DNA of 64,000 nucleotides from Saprospiraceae bacterium (GCA_022844565.1 JALHLK010000008.1:62001-126000); one strand, 5' to 3'; counted from the first letter of the stretch, positions 19,116 through 28,486 are shown. Notes: generated by a model not told the origin, from the letters alone. Numbers and translations are program-made.

Positions 19116-19262
19116 TAGCCTGAAGCTGAAGCATCAGGTTAATGATATATATTATTTCATGAGATAGCCCGAGGCTGAAGCATCGGGTTAATGATGTACG
19201 TTATTGTATGAGATAGCCCTAAGCTTAGCATCGGGTAAATGATATATCGTTATTTCATGAGA
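19116..19262. repeat. Three tandem 49 bp repeats, each with a hairpin
   Basis: Units at 19116-19164, 19165-19213 and 19214-19262 have exactly the same length. Each begins TAGCC and ends near TTTCATGAGA. The stem changes in step between units (CCTGA/TCAGG in unit 1, CCCGA/TCGGG in unit 2), which suggests that pairing is maintained. They follow the FadH stop codon by 25 bases. Confidence 0.8.
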
Positions 19263-19349
19263 CAGATTTAGAGATGACTTTCAATAGCCTTCGGCTTTAT
19301 GTGATGGGTTATAGGTCGGCTCCCTATCTTGGGCTTTAGTCTTGACATT

Positions 19350-19650
19350 TTAACCCAGTTTACGCATTAGAAATTAACTGCAAGAAAATATATACTACCT
19401 AACTTAAGGTTGTAATAGCTGTGACGGGGCGCCACAGTTCAAGACTAAATTGACTTGCGGTCAATTTTTAACGTCTTTCATGTCCTCTATGCAGCTAAGG
19501 CTGCTAATTGGAATAAGCTGAAATCCAGTTGGTTTCAGTTCGCAGCTAAATTGATATTTCGGATATCAATTTTTTATGCTGCTCATGTGCTTCACTACTA
19601 TTTTGCCTAATTTCCTTTCGAATAAAGTCCAATGCGTAATCTGGGTTTAA
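19350..19650 (-). repeat. Palindromic TTAACCC element, copy A (long form, inverted)
   Basis: The 301 bp element has near-perfect inverted ends, TTAACCCAGTTTACGCATTAG and its complement at the right. It shares about 40 bp at one end and 57 bp at the other with copies B and C in reverse orientation, plus the central CCTCTATGCAGCTAAGGCTGC. It has extra internal hairpins: CTGTG/CACAG, AAATTGAC/GTCAATTT, CTGAAA/TTTCAG and AAATTGATAT/ATATCAATTT. It has no coding capacity. Confidence 0.85.
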
Positions 19651-19682
19651 TCAAAATTATATCGTTTAATACGATCGTATTT

Positions 19683-19770
19683 TTGGGAAAATCTATAAAA
19701 AAAGGATACATTTTCCCAAATATGAATTTATAATTGGGAAAATGTGTATATTTGTGCTAGATTTTCCCAA
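19683..19770 (+). promoter_or_regulatory. Twin inverted-repeat operator overlapping the ATPase promoter
   Basis: TTGGGAAAAT (19683-19692) with ATTTTCCCAA (19710-19719), and again TTGGGAAAAT (19734-19743) with ATTTTCCCAA (19761-19770). Both pairs have a 17-base spacer and lie exactly 51 bp apart. A Bacteroidota -7 box TATATTTG (19747-19754) sits inside the second pair, so binding there should block transcription of the gene starting at 19788. Confidence 0.75.
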
Positions 19771-19787
19771 ATATAAATTTAATTAAT

Positions 19788-21227
19788 ATGATAATTGGTA
19801 GACAAAAGGAGAAAGAAATACTTGATAGATTGCTTAAATCTCCACAAGCTGAGTTTGTTACAATTTATGGGCGTAGAAGAGTTGGTAAAACTTTTTTAAT
19901 TAGAGAACATTACAGTAAGAATATTGTATTCGATTTTACTGGATCTATGGACACCTCCACATCTATTCAATTATATAATTTTTATAACGAACTTAATCGA
20001 GTTAACCAAAAAGATAACACAGGTAAACTACCGAATAATTGGTCAGAAGCATTTAAATTATTGACAGATTTCCTTTATTCCTTTAAAAAACACAAAGGAA
20101 AAATAGTGGTCTTCATAGATGAACTGCCTTGGCTTGACAAACCTAAATCAGGCTTTTTACAGGCTTTACAATACTTTTGGAACCAACATGGCTCTAAAAT
20201 GAAAAACTTAATATTCGTCACTTGCGGCTCAGCAGCATCTTGGATTATACAAAAATTATTAAAATCCAAAGGCGGTTTATACAACAGAGTAACACAACGA
20301 ATAGAGTTAAAGCCATTTAGCCTTAGTGAAACCGAAGCTTTTTTTGCTTATAAAAATCTAAAATTCACACAATATCAAATTATTCAATTATATATGGTCA
20401 CTGGCGGTATACCGTTTTATTTGAATTTTATCAAAAATGGTAAAAGTGTCCAACAAGCAATTGATGAGTTATGCTTTGAAGAAGGAGGACTCCTTACAAA
20501 CGAGTTTAAACCTTTGTACCAATCATTATTCAAAAATGCCGATTATCATATAGAAATAATTAGAGTATTAGCAAAGCACCATAATGGATTATCGAGAAAG
20601 CAATTACTGGAAAAAACAAATATACCAAAAGGGGGTACTTTTTCTAGAGTAATTGACCATTTATTAGATTGTGGCTTTATGAAAGCCTTACCCTCAATTG
20701 ATAAAAAAGCAAAAGATTCTACCTTTAAAATTAATGACTTTTATAGTTTGTTTTATTTAAAGTTTATTGAAGGAAACATTGTTAGTAGGAAAAACACCTG
20801 GCAAAGCCTAGCAAATTCTGCCAATTTTGCTTCTTGGTCTGGTTACGCATTCGAAATCATTTGGTTAAATCATCAAGAAAACATTCATGCTTCATTGGGT
20901 ATTTCTGGAGTCTATACAAAAGTAAACTCTTGGAGATTTGCAGGAAATGACGAAATAGCAGGTGTTCAAGTAGACTTGGTTATTGAACGCAATGATGGAA
21001 TCATACATTTGTGCGAAGCGAAATTTACAAATTCTGAATATACTTTAGCCAAAGAATATACTGGAAAACTTAGGCAAAAACGTGCTGCTTTTGAGTATAT
21101 TACTAAAACAAAAAAATCAGTTGTCACGACCTTACTTACAACCTACCCTGCTAATAGAAACAGCTATTATAATGAAGAGATTCATTCAGAGGTAAGTATG
21201 GACGCATTATTTCATAAAGGAATATAA
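19788..21227 (+). CDS. Archaeal-type ATPase with C-terminal DUF234 nuclease-like domain
   Basis: A 479-residue single-gene unit. An AAA-like ATPase domain has Walker A GRRRVGKT (28-35), Walker B IVVFIDELPWL (about 106-116) and a sensor-like VTCGSAASW. A winged-helix region (about 255-320, LSRKQLLEKTNI...FSRVIDHLL) follows. The C-terminal DUF234 region carries a PD-(D/E)XK-like core, with Asp396 in GVQVDLVIE and Glu410-x-Lys412 in LCEAKF. Such proteins are common and patchily distributed in archaea and Bacteroidota; their cellular role is not established. DNA binding by the winged helix could make the protein its own repressor at the twin operator upstream, which is inference. Confidence 0.85.
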   Translation: MIIGRQKEKEILDRLLKSPQAEFVTIYGRRRVGKTFLIREHYSKNIVFDFTGSMDTSTSIQLYNFYNELNRVNQKDNTGKLPNNWSEAFKLLTDFLYSFKKHKGKIVVFIDELPWLDKPKSGFLQALQYFWNQHGSKMKNLIFVTCGSAASWIIQKLLKSKGGLYNRVTQRIELKPFSLSETEAFFAYKNLKFTQYQIIQLYMVTGGIPFYLNFIKNGKSVQQAIDELCFEEGGLLTNEFKPLYQSLFKNADYHIEIIRVLAKHHNGLSRKQLLEKTNIPKGGTFSRVIDHLLDCGFMKALPSIDKKAKDSTFKINDFYSLFYLKFIEGNIVSRKNTWQSLANSANFASWSGYAFEIIWLNHQENIHASLGISGVYTKVNSWRFAGNDEIAGVQVDLVIERNDGIIHLCEAKFTNSEYTLAKEYTGKLRQKRAAFEYITKTKKSVVTTLLTTYPANRNSYYNEEIHSEVSMDALFHKGI

Positions 21228-21528
21228 AAAAACTCAAAATCAATCGCTTGATATCTCCTTTCGGAACATCAATCTTATACCTGAAAATCTAACATGGATT
21301 TCCTATTACAGCTCAAAATTATCGAGAACTTCTTTAATAAAAATGTGTAAGCCTTCAGGTTAGCTGACGGTTCCTTTTCTAAATTGAGTTACCTCTCAAT
21401 TTTGCTAAAGCACCGTTCTGTCATGCACCATAGCAGTGGCAATGATTTGTCGCAAAAAATGCTGATTTTATTGTACTTTTGACATTCATAAAGGAACCTA
21501 TTTTAGATTTTTAGGTTATATGTAAAAC
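21228..21528. repeat. Convergent gap with a hairpin element shared with 63262-63322
   Basis: At 21366-21424, CGGTTCCTTTTCTAAATTGAG, a short loop, CTCAATTTTGCTAAAGCACC and GTTCTGTCATG match the reverse complement of 63261-63322. The flanks are conserved but the hairpin arm differs in a compensating way. The rest of the gap holds no gene or recognisable signal. Confidence 0.6.
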
Positions 21529-22932
21529 CTACAAAAACCTCATTTCTTCTATTTGCTCAGCTAATTTAAGCGGAGCATCTGTAGCCTCTATAACTTGTTC
21601 TACCGTGATACCTGGAGCCAACTCGATCAATTCAAAACCGCCACCATTTGGCAATACATCAATGACAGCCAATTCGGTAACTATTTTTTTGATACATTTT
21701 AATCCTGTAATCGGTAAGGTACATTCTTTGAGAAGTTTTGATTTTCCATCTTTACTTACATGCTGCATAGCTACAATAATGTTTTTTGCTGAGGCAACAA
21801 GGTCCATCGCTCCACCCATGCCTTTTACCATCTTGCCGGGTATCTTCCAGTTGGCTATATCGCCATTTTCTGATACTTCCATAGCACCCAGAATGGTGAG
21901 ATCTACGTGTTCTCCTCTGATCATGGCAAAGCTGTCTGCACTGCTAAATAGGGCCGAGCCTGCTAACATGGTAATGGTTTGTTTACCTGCATTGATCAAA
22001 TCAGGGTCTACTTCTGCATCTGTGGGGAAAGGACCAATACCCAATAATCCATTTTCAGATTGTAATAGTATATTAATATCATTTGGGATATAATTTGCTA
22101 CCAGTGTAGGAATGCCTATACCGAGATTAACGTAATAACCATCTTTAATTTCTTTTGAGATCCTTTTGGCTATGCCATATTTGGTTAATCCAATGCCATA
22201 CTCGAAGTAGTCGTCAGAAGTAGTTTGGTCTTTTTCAACTAGACTTATTGTCCTTTGTTCAATTCTTTTTTCATAATTTGTACCTTGGAAAATTCTTTGG
22301 ACATAAATGCCTGGAACATGGATGTTGTTGGGATCGAGTTCGCCTGGACTGACCAATTCTTCTACCTCTGCGATACATATTTTGCCAGCAGCAGCCATCA
22401 TGGTATTAAAGTTTTGGGCAGTGCCTTTGAATACTAGATTTCCAGAAGTATCACCTTTCCATGCCTTCACAATGGAGAAATCAGCTTTAAGCCATTTTTC
22501 TTTGAGGTATGATTTACCATCAAATTCTTCTACCTCCTTGCCGAGTGCAACCTCTGTGCCCACTCCTGCAGGTGTGTAAAATGCAGGAATGCCCGCACCT
22601 CCGGCCCTAATTCGCTCTGCCAAAGTACCTTGAGGCAACAATTCTACCTCTAGTTCGCCACTCAAGAGTTGCCTTTCGAATTCTTTATTTTCTCCAACAT
22701 AAGAGGAGATCATTTTTTTGACTTGTTTTTGCTTCAGCATGAGCCCAATACCAAAGTCATCCACCCCTGCATTATTTGATATACAAGTAAGATCTTTCAC
22801 TCCTTTGACTACCAATGCTGCGATGCAGTTTTCGGGTATTCCGCAGAGTCCGAAGCCTCCTAACATGAGTGTTGCACCATTTGGGATATCTTGAATTGCT
22901 TCTTGAGCGTCTTTGACCGATTTGTTCAGCAT
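21529..22932 (-). CDS. Succinyl-CoA:3-ketoacid CoA-transferase, fused A and B subunits
   Basis: A 467-residue protein containing both halves of a 3-oxoacid CoA-transferase. The A subunit spans about 1-235 (GATLMLGGFGLCGIPENCI, the family GGFG loop). The B subunit spans about 248-467, with the catalytic Glu293 in LLQSENGLLGIGP. It moves CoA between succinyl-CoA and acetoacetate or a related acid. In most bacteria the halves are separate scoA and scoB genes; a natural fusion as in the animal enzyme is less common. It fits with the nearby FadH and SDR in acyl-CoA metabolism, although it is transcribed in the opposite direction. Confidence 0.92.
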   Translation of the reverse strand: MLNKSVKDAQEAIQDIPNGATLMLGGFGLCGIPENCIAALVVKGVKDLTCISNNAGVDDFGIGLMLKQKQVKKMISSYVGENKEFERQLLSGELEVELLPQGTLAERIRAGGAGIPAFYTPAGVGTEVALGKEVEEFDGKSYLKEKWLKADFSIVKAWKGDTSGNLVFKGTAQNFNTMMAAAGKICIAEVEELVSPGELDPNNIHVPGIYVQRIFQGTNYEKRIEQRTISLVEKDQTTSDDYFEYGIGLTKYGIAKRISKEIKDGYYVNLGIGIPTLVANYIPNDINILLQSENGLLGIGPFPTDAEVDPDLINAGKQTITMLAGSALFSSADSFAMIRGEHVDLTILGAMEVSENGDIANWKIPGKMVKGMGGAMDLVASAKNIIVAMQHVSKDGKSKLLKECTLPITGLKCIKKIVTELAVIDVLPNGGGFELIELAPGITVEQVIEATDAPLKLAEQIEEMRFL

Positions 22933-23003
22933 GATTATGTAGTTTTTAACAAATAGAGAACGAAATTATAACTATTTAGGTCTATTTACATGAAAATAAA
23001 ATT

Positions 23004-24071
23004 TCACAACCGTACAGCTTCCCCAGCCCTTACCGATTCATCACATGCAAAAGCAATTTTCAAACTATTGACAGCATCATCCAAATGATTAGTTAGATCT
23101 AGATCATTCAAAATGGCATTATAGAGGAAAGTTTGTTCACGCTGACAAAGCTCATCATGATTGGGCTCATCTTGCATGATTATCCACTCATCTTGCTTCG
23201 TAAAATGATTATTTTGGTCAATATCTGCATAATGGATTTTTAGAGATTCGGTCTTCGTATGTGCATCCACATTATCAGAATTGCCAAAAGAAGAGGCGTC
23301 TTTTGCCACAATAGAGACACATCCTTTTGGACCGATAACATCTTTGACAAAAAAAGCAGTTTCACTCATCATAGGACCCCACCCTGCTTCATACCAACCC
23401 ACGGAGCCGTCTTCAAAACGTATCTGCAATTGTCCATAATTATAATTGTCTTCGGGTATTTCATCGGACAATCGCGCACCTATGGCACTAACCCAAACGG
23501 GTTTTGATCGAGTCATTTGACACATCACATCAATGTAGTGTACCCCACAATCTACGATTGGACTTAAACTTTTCATTAAGCTCTTGTGCACATCCCACAT
23601 TCTACCTTGACTCTGCTGATTGAGATTCATTCGCATCACCAATGGTTTGCCAAGTAAATGTGCTTGGGCAATAAATTGTTGCCACGATGGATGTACCCTT
23701 AGTATATATCCCACGACCAATTTCCTATTGCATTCCAAAGCTTTCTTAGCTACTCTTTCTGCACCTGCTACCGTATCAGCAAGTGGTTTTTCTATAAAAA
23801 CATGACAATTTTGTTCTAAAGCTGCCATAGCAAAGGCTTCATGGGTATCCGGATAGGTATTGATACTTACCACATCAGGATTTGAAGACACCAAAGCAGT
23901 GAAATAATCCGTAAATAATGGATAACCTCCTCCCAACTTATCATTAAGTATATCTTTACTTTGCCCTGTAGATACTAAACCACATATCTCAAACTCAGGC
24001 ATGGTATGATAAGCCAAAGCATGTGCTGCACCCATATTCCCACAACCTACTATTAAGACTTTGAGCTTCAT
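23004..24071 (-). CDS. Gfo/Idh/MocA family NAD(P)-dependent oxidoreductase
   Basis: A 355-residue cytoplasmic oxidoreductase. An N-terminal Rossmann fold begins KVLIVGCGNMGAAHA (about 4-18). The conserved EKPLADTV (about 93-100, Lys of the EKP motif) and a C-terminal alpha/beta dimerisation domain with DCGVHYIDVM (catalytic His region) follow. Members oxidise or reduce sugars, inositols and their amino derivatives. No pathway genes adjoin it; the glucosaminidase gene 9 bases downstream may be cotranscribed. The substrate cannot be told. Confidence 0.88.
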   Translation of the reverse strand: MKLKVLIVGCGNMGAAHALAYHTMPEFEICGLVSTGQSKDILNDKLGGGYPLFTDYFTALVSSNPDVVSINTYPDTHEAFAMAALEQNCHVFIEKPLADTVAGAERVAKKALECNRKLVVGYILRVHPSWQQFIAQAHLLGKPLVMRMNLNQQSQGRMWDVHKSLMKSLSPIVDCGVHYIDVMCQMTRSKPVWVSAIGARLSDEIPEDNYNYGQLQIRFEDGSVGWYEAGWGPMMSETAFFVKDVIGPKGCVSIVAKDASSFGNSDNVDAHTKTESLKIHYADIDQNNHFTKQDEWIIMQDEPNHDELCQREQTFLYNAILNDLDLTNHLDDAVNSLKIAFACDESVRAGEAVRL

Positions 24072-24080
24072 GATTTTGAT

Positions 24081-24704
24081 TTATTTTGCTAAATCCATTG
24101 GATTCTCTGAAAAATCGTACTGATTTAGATTGTACCTTAAGACTATATTGATGAGTTTTTCAGCATAATTTGGGTCTGTAGCATATCCACACCTTTTCAA
24201 ACCATATGCCCACGATTCATAATCTGTACTATCATAATCAAATAGGCTAGCATAATTTTTACGCTCCACCAAAAAATTGGAATGATCAATGTATGAAAAG
24301 AGCACCATGTCATACTTTCTAAAACAAGAATTTATTAGATTACCTTTATTATCAAAATCATCGTCTTTGTGGTAAAATGTTTCTCCTGTCCAATATGCCT
24401 TACATTTTATCCCAAAATGATTTTTTGCTTCGCTAGCTAATCTACTTTGACCGTAATTAGACTCGTGAAGTGCTTGGGCTAAGGTAATACTTGCAGGCAC
24501 ACCTGTTCGATACATTTCTATTACAGCCAACTCATTATGTGATTCAACATATTCATTTGCAAGCTCATCAAGTTTGCTATTATTCGAAATATTGAATGAA
24601 TAAAATGATAATATCAGCACAGTAACTATAGAGGAAATTATCTTTTTTCCACTAAATGAAGAATGCCTTTTTAATATAGTTTTGATTTTTCTTTTGTTTT
24701 GCAT
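24081..24704 (-). CDS. Membrane-anchored glucosaminidase domain protein
   Basis: A 207-residue protein with one N-terminal membrane segment (about 22-40) that may be an uncleaved anchor. A FlgJ-type glucosaminidase domain follows: ITLAQALHESNYGQSRLA (catalytic Glu81), KNHFGIKC and CGYATDPNYAEKLI. It resembles the enzyme at 5542-6516 but has no LysM repeats. It should cleave peptidoglycan glycan chains in the periplasm. It lies 9 bases after the Gfo/Idh/MocA gene. Confidence 0.85.
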   Translation of the reverse strand: MQNKRKIKTILKRHSSFSGKKIISSIVTVLILSFYSFNISNNSKLDELANEYVESHNELAVIEMYRTGVPASITLAQALHESNYGQSRLASEAKNHFGIKCKAYWTGETFYHKDDDFDNKGNLINSCFRKYDMVLFSYIDHSNFLVERKNYASLFDYDSTDYESWAYGLKRCGYATDPNYAEKLINIVLRYNLNQYDFSENPMDLAK

Positions 24705-24891
24705 AAAATTTGACTATTTCGAGCGATCAAAAGACAAATCTTATGCCAAAAATAACTATTGTCGATAAGATTTCGTTATTGGTATAAAAACGGATGAAAT
24801 TCAAAAAATTAAAATTAGATTTATTCTGTTTTTAAGAGGGTAATTTACGATAAATTTAAAAAACTCTTTTATTTAAAATATGCTGTAGCAA

Positions 24892-25407
24892 ATGAAATAC
24901 TTATTCTTTTTAATTACATCGTTATTTACAGGGTTTCTAGGTCTAAGCCAGAAGCCAGATTACACTACTATCAACCCAAAATTTAGTAAAAAAATCAACT
25001 TTTATTTAAGTTACAGCGTACCTGTTGTGTCGGTAAGTCAATTAAAAAAGATGGATAAAGTAACCATTTTTGATGCAAGGGAAAAAGAAGAATTTAACAT
25101 TTCACACATACCAAATGCCAAATATCTAGGGTATAAAGATTGGGATGAAAACCTCTTAAAGAATATTCCTAAAGATCAAACACTGGTCTTGTATTGTTCT
25201 ATCGGCTATCGGAGTGAAAAAATTGCTGAAAAATTAAAAAAGAAAGGTTTTAAAAATGTCTACAATTTGTATGGAAGTATATTCGAATGGGCCAATGAAG
25301 GCCAACCTCTTCAAGATAATCAAGGCAACACGACAAATAAAATACACGTCTACAATAAGTCTTGGGGACAGTGGATGGAGAATAAAAATTATGTCAAAGT
25401 CTATTAA
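24892..25407 (+). CDS. Exported rhodanese-like sulfurtransferase
   Basis: A 171-residue protein with a signal peptide ending near residue 19 (FLGLSQ). A single rhodanese domain covers about 45-145, with IFDAREKEEFNISHIPNA and the active-site loop YCSIGYRSE (Cys102). The C-terminal tail (146-171) is aromatic and charged. A periplasmic rhodanese may handle sulfane sulfur or act as a redox partner; the exact role is unknown. It lies 69 bases before the M16 peptidase gene. Confidence 0.85.
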   Translation: MKYLFFLITSLFTGFLGLSQKPDYTTINPKFSKKINFYLSYSVPVVSVSQLKKMDKVTIFDAREKEEFNISHIPNAKYLGYKDWDENLLKNIPKDQTLVLYCSIGYRSEKIAEKLKKKGFKNVYNLYGSIFEWANEGQPLQDNQGNTTNKIHVYNKSWGQWMENKNYVKVY

Positions 25408-25476
25408 CATCTTACAAAACATACTAAATATTTATAATTAAGTAATTTTTTAACTTTTAAAATCAATTAAAGTCAA

Positions 25477-28437
25477 ATGAAAAATTTATTTACTTTTCTT
25501 TTGTTATTTTCTTTAGCTTTTACCACATTTTGTCAGTCTTCGTATAAAACTGTATCAAAACAAGATGGTTCGTTTACCTATCAAATTGTAGAAGGCGATC
25601 CCACCAATACTAGATTTTATACGCTAGCAAATGGATTGACAGTGATACTTCATGAAAACAAGCTTCAGCCAAAAGTTATGGGCTTGATCACCACAAGAGC
25701 TGGTAGCAAAAATGACCCAAGCGATAAAACAGGACTCGCCCACTATCTCGAACATTTACTTTTTAAAGGTACAACATCCTTAGGCACTGAAGATTATGCT
25801 AAAGAAAAAGTGTACTTAGATCGAATAGAGGAGCTTTATGAAGTTTACAACAAAACTACAGATGTGGATGCTAGAAAAAAGTTGTATAAAGAAATTGACT
25901 CACTTTCGTTTATTGCAGCCAAAATAGCCATCCCCAATGAATATGATAAAGTAATGAGCTCATTAGGGTCCAACTTCACAAATGCTTTCACCTCTTTTGA
26001 AAATACAACCTATATGGAGAATGTACCCTCTAACAACCTAGAGAAATTCTTACAAGTTCAAAAAAATAGATTTGAAAATCCTGTGATACGACTATTCCAT
26101 ACAGAGTTAGAAACGGTATATGAGGAGAATAATATGTATCAAGATATGGGATCTTTCAAAGTGTATGATGCCCTTTTTAGTGGTCTTTTTAAAAAGCACG
26201 CTTATGGTACTCAGACTACTTTAGGTACACCCGAGCACCTCAAAAACCCATCCATAAAGAGGATAAAAAGCTTTTTTGAAACTTATTATGTGCCTAACAA
26301 TATGGTCGTGATCTTAGCAGGAGATATTAATGCTTCCGAAACCATAAAAATGGTAGATAAATACTACGGTACATGGAAGCAAGGTGCTGTACCTCCCTAC
26401 ATCTATCAACCTGAGGACGAGATAAAAGAGCCCGAAGAAAAATTTGTCTACACTCCAGACGAAGAACTGGTAGCATTTGGCTTTAGACTACCCAATAAAA
26501 ATGATAAAGAAGCAATCACTGCTGATCTAGTAGCCAACATTTTATACAATGGCAAAAGTGGTTTGATCGATAAAAATCTAGTAAAAGCTCAAAAAGTTTT
26601 AGAAGCTAATGGTTTCAATTATTTGTTGACAGATTATGGTTTTATGGGATTCACAGGTAAGCCATTACAAGGTCAGACCTTACAACAAGTAAAGGATATG
26701 ATACTTTCTCAGGTAGAATTACTAAAAAAAGGAGAATTTGATCAAGACCTCATCACCGCTACGGTCAATAATCTAAAAGTCAATAGGATTAGAGAACAAG
26801 AAAGCCCTATGAATATGGCCTTCGTATTGAATGATCTATTTGTTACCAAAACACCTTGGGAAGAATATCTAAAGGGTTCTGAAACAATGAATAAAATCAC
26901 CAAACAAGATGTGGTCAATTTCGCTAACAAATGGTTTAAAAATAACTATGTAACCGTTTATAAACTCACAGGACCAGATCCTGAAAATAAAAAAGTAGAA
27001 AAACCAGCTATTACTTCGATCGAAGTGAATAGAAATGGGTCATCCGCTTTCTTTAAGCAAATTACCGAAACACCAAATAAACCATTGACACCAGTATTCC
27101 TAGAATACAGTAAAGATGTAAAATTTGGATCTATCCACAAGGATGTGCCTATTTGGTCAGTGCCAAATACAATCAACAACTTGTTTACCCAGTACTATGT
27201 ATTTGACATGGGTAGTCATCATATTCAGAAGTTACCATTGGCGATAGAATATCTCAAATACATTGGAAGTAAGACCAAGTCAAATGAGCAAATCAACAAA
27301 GAATTGTATAATCTAGCTGTAAGTTTTGATATCTTTACATCGGATGAGCAAGTATATGTGAGCATATCAGGATTGGAAGAAAATCGACAAAAAGCATTGG
27401 CTATCATCGAAGATGTAATGAGAAATCCAGTACCTGATCAACCAGCATTGGACAATCTTATCAATGCAAAAATCAAGGAAAGAAACGACAAAACGCTTAA
27501 TAAAGATGCAATATTCTGGGAAGCGTTGGACAATTATGCCAATTACGGTCCAAAAAATCCATTTAATTCTGTAATGTCCAATGATCAGTTAAGAGCCCTC
27601 AAAGCAAAAGAGATGACCGACTTGATCAAATCTTTATTTACTTACAAACATAAGGTGTTTTACTACGGACCGAAAGAAGTCAATAAGCTTGGTCTAGAAT
27701 TAAAGAAATCGCATCAATTATTGCCCGTACTTAAAAACTATCCAGCTAAGAAAGAGTACACAAAGTTAAAAGCCAGTGAAAATACAATTTATTATGTAGA
27801 TTACGATATGTCGCAAGTAGAAATAAGTATGCAACGTTGGGATGAAAATAAGTACGATCCTAAGAAAACAAGTATCGTAAGATCATTTAATGAATATTAT
27901 GGAGGTAGTATGACTTCCGTGGTTTTCCAAGAAATCAGAGAGGCGAAGGCATTGGCCTATTCGACATATGGATATTACGGTGTTCCCCAAAAGAAAGATG
28001 AACCATATTCTGCTGGATTTTATGTAGGTACACAGGCTGACAAACTTGCCATAGCCTTCGACGCAATGAATGACCTGCTCAACAACTTCAAAGAGTCAGA
28101 GCAAAATTGGAATGTAGGAAAAGCTGCTATCAAACAAGGTATAGAGTCGGATAGAATAACAAAGACAGGCATATTATTCAATTATGACACCGCTAAAAAA
28201 AGAGGCGTAGATTACGACTTGCGAAAAGACATCTACAGTCAAATTGACAACATAGCTTTAAACGATTTAAAAACTTTTCATGGGCAAACTATGAAAGAAA
28301 AACCTTGGAATATCAGAGTGGTTGGATCAAAAGACCGAATCAACATGTCTGATATGGCCAAATATGGTAAAGTTATTCAATTGTCTTTAAAAGATGTTTT
28401 TGGATTTGATGTAGATAAAAAAGAGTTGAAGCCTTAA
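25477..28437 (+). CDS. M16 family zinc metallopeptidase, full two-lobed form
   Basis: A 986-residue exported peptidase (signal peptide 1-19). The inverted zinc motif HYLEH gives ligands His89 and His93 and catalytic Glu92; the third ligand is probably Glu216 in ETVYEENN. There are four M16 domains. The second, inactive lobe is recognisable by QEIREAKALAYSTYG near residue 820. Such proteases digest short peptides or misfolded fragments in the periplasm. The length is typical for the long Bacteroidota form. It may share a transcript with the upstream rhodanese. Confidence 0.9.
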   Translation: MKNLFTFLLLFSLAFTTFCQSSYKTVSKQDGSFTYQIVEGDPTNTRFYTLANGLTVILHENKLQPKVMGLITTRAGSKNDPSDKTGLAHYLEHLLFKGTTSLGTEDYAKEKVYLDRIEELYEVYNKTTDVDARKKLYKEIDSLSFIAAKIAIPNEYDKVMSSLGSNFTNAFTSFENTTYMENVPSNNLEKFLQVQKNRFENPVIRLFHTELETVYEENNMYQDMGSFKVYDALFSGLFKKHAYGTQTTLGTPEHLKNPSIKRIKSFFETYYVPNNMVVILAGDINASETIKMVDKYYGTWKQGAVPPYIYQPEDEIKEPEEKFVYTPDEELVAFGFRLPNKNDKEAITADLVANILYNGKSGLIDKNLVKAQKVLEANGFNYLLTDYGFMGFTGKPLQGQTLQQVKDMILSQVELLKKGEFDQDLITATVNNLKVNRIREQESPMNMAFVLNDLFVTKTPWEEYLKGSETMNKITKQDVVNFANKWFKNNYVTVYKLTGPDPENKKVEKPAITSIEVNRNGSSAFFKQITETPNKPLTPVFLEYSKDVKFGSIHKDVPIWSVPNTINNLFTQYYVFDMGSHHIQKLPLAIEYLKYIGSKTKSNEQINKELYNLAVSFDIFTSDEQVYVSISGLEENRQKALAIIEDVMRNPVPDQPALDNLINAKIKERNDKTLNKDAIFWEALDNYANYGPKNPFNSVMSNDQLRALKAKEMTDLIKSLFTYKHKVFYYGPKEVNKLGLELKKSHQLLPVLKNYPAKKEYTKLKASENTIYYVDYDMSQVEISMQRWDENKYDPKKTSIVRSFNEYYGGSMTSVVFQEIREAKALAYSTYGYYGVPQKKDEPYSAGFYVGTQADKLAIAFDAMNDLLNNFKESEQNWNVGKAAIKQGIESDRITKTGILFNYDTAKKRGVDYDLRKDIYSQIDNIALNDLKTFHGQTMKEKPWNIRVVGSKDRINMSDMAKYGKVIQLSLKDVFGFDVDKKELKP

Positions 28438-28442
28438 GGGAT

Positions 28443-28486
28443 GGTCTTTAAATAATTGTCTTTGGTCTTTAGGAATTGGTCTTTAG
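28443..28486. repeat. Degenerate heptamer repeats after the M16 stop codon
   Basis: GGTCTTTAAATAATTGTC, TTTGGTCTTTAG and GGTCTTTAG repeat the units of the array at 15145-15289. They begin 5 bases after the stop codon. Confidence 0.6.

Noticed and set aside
21605-22093. 162-codon plus-strand frame inside the CoA-transferase gene
   Set aside because: It is antisense to a conserved enzyme and has no recognisable protein features.
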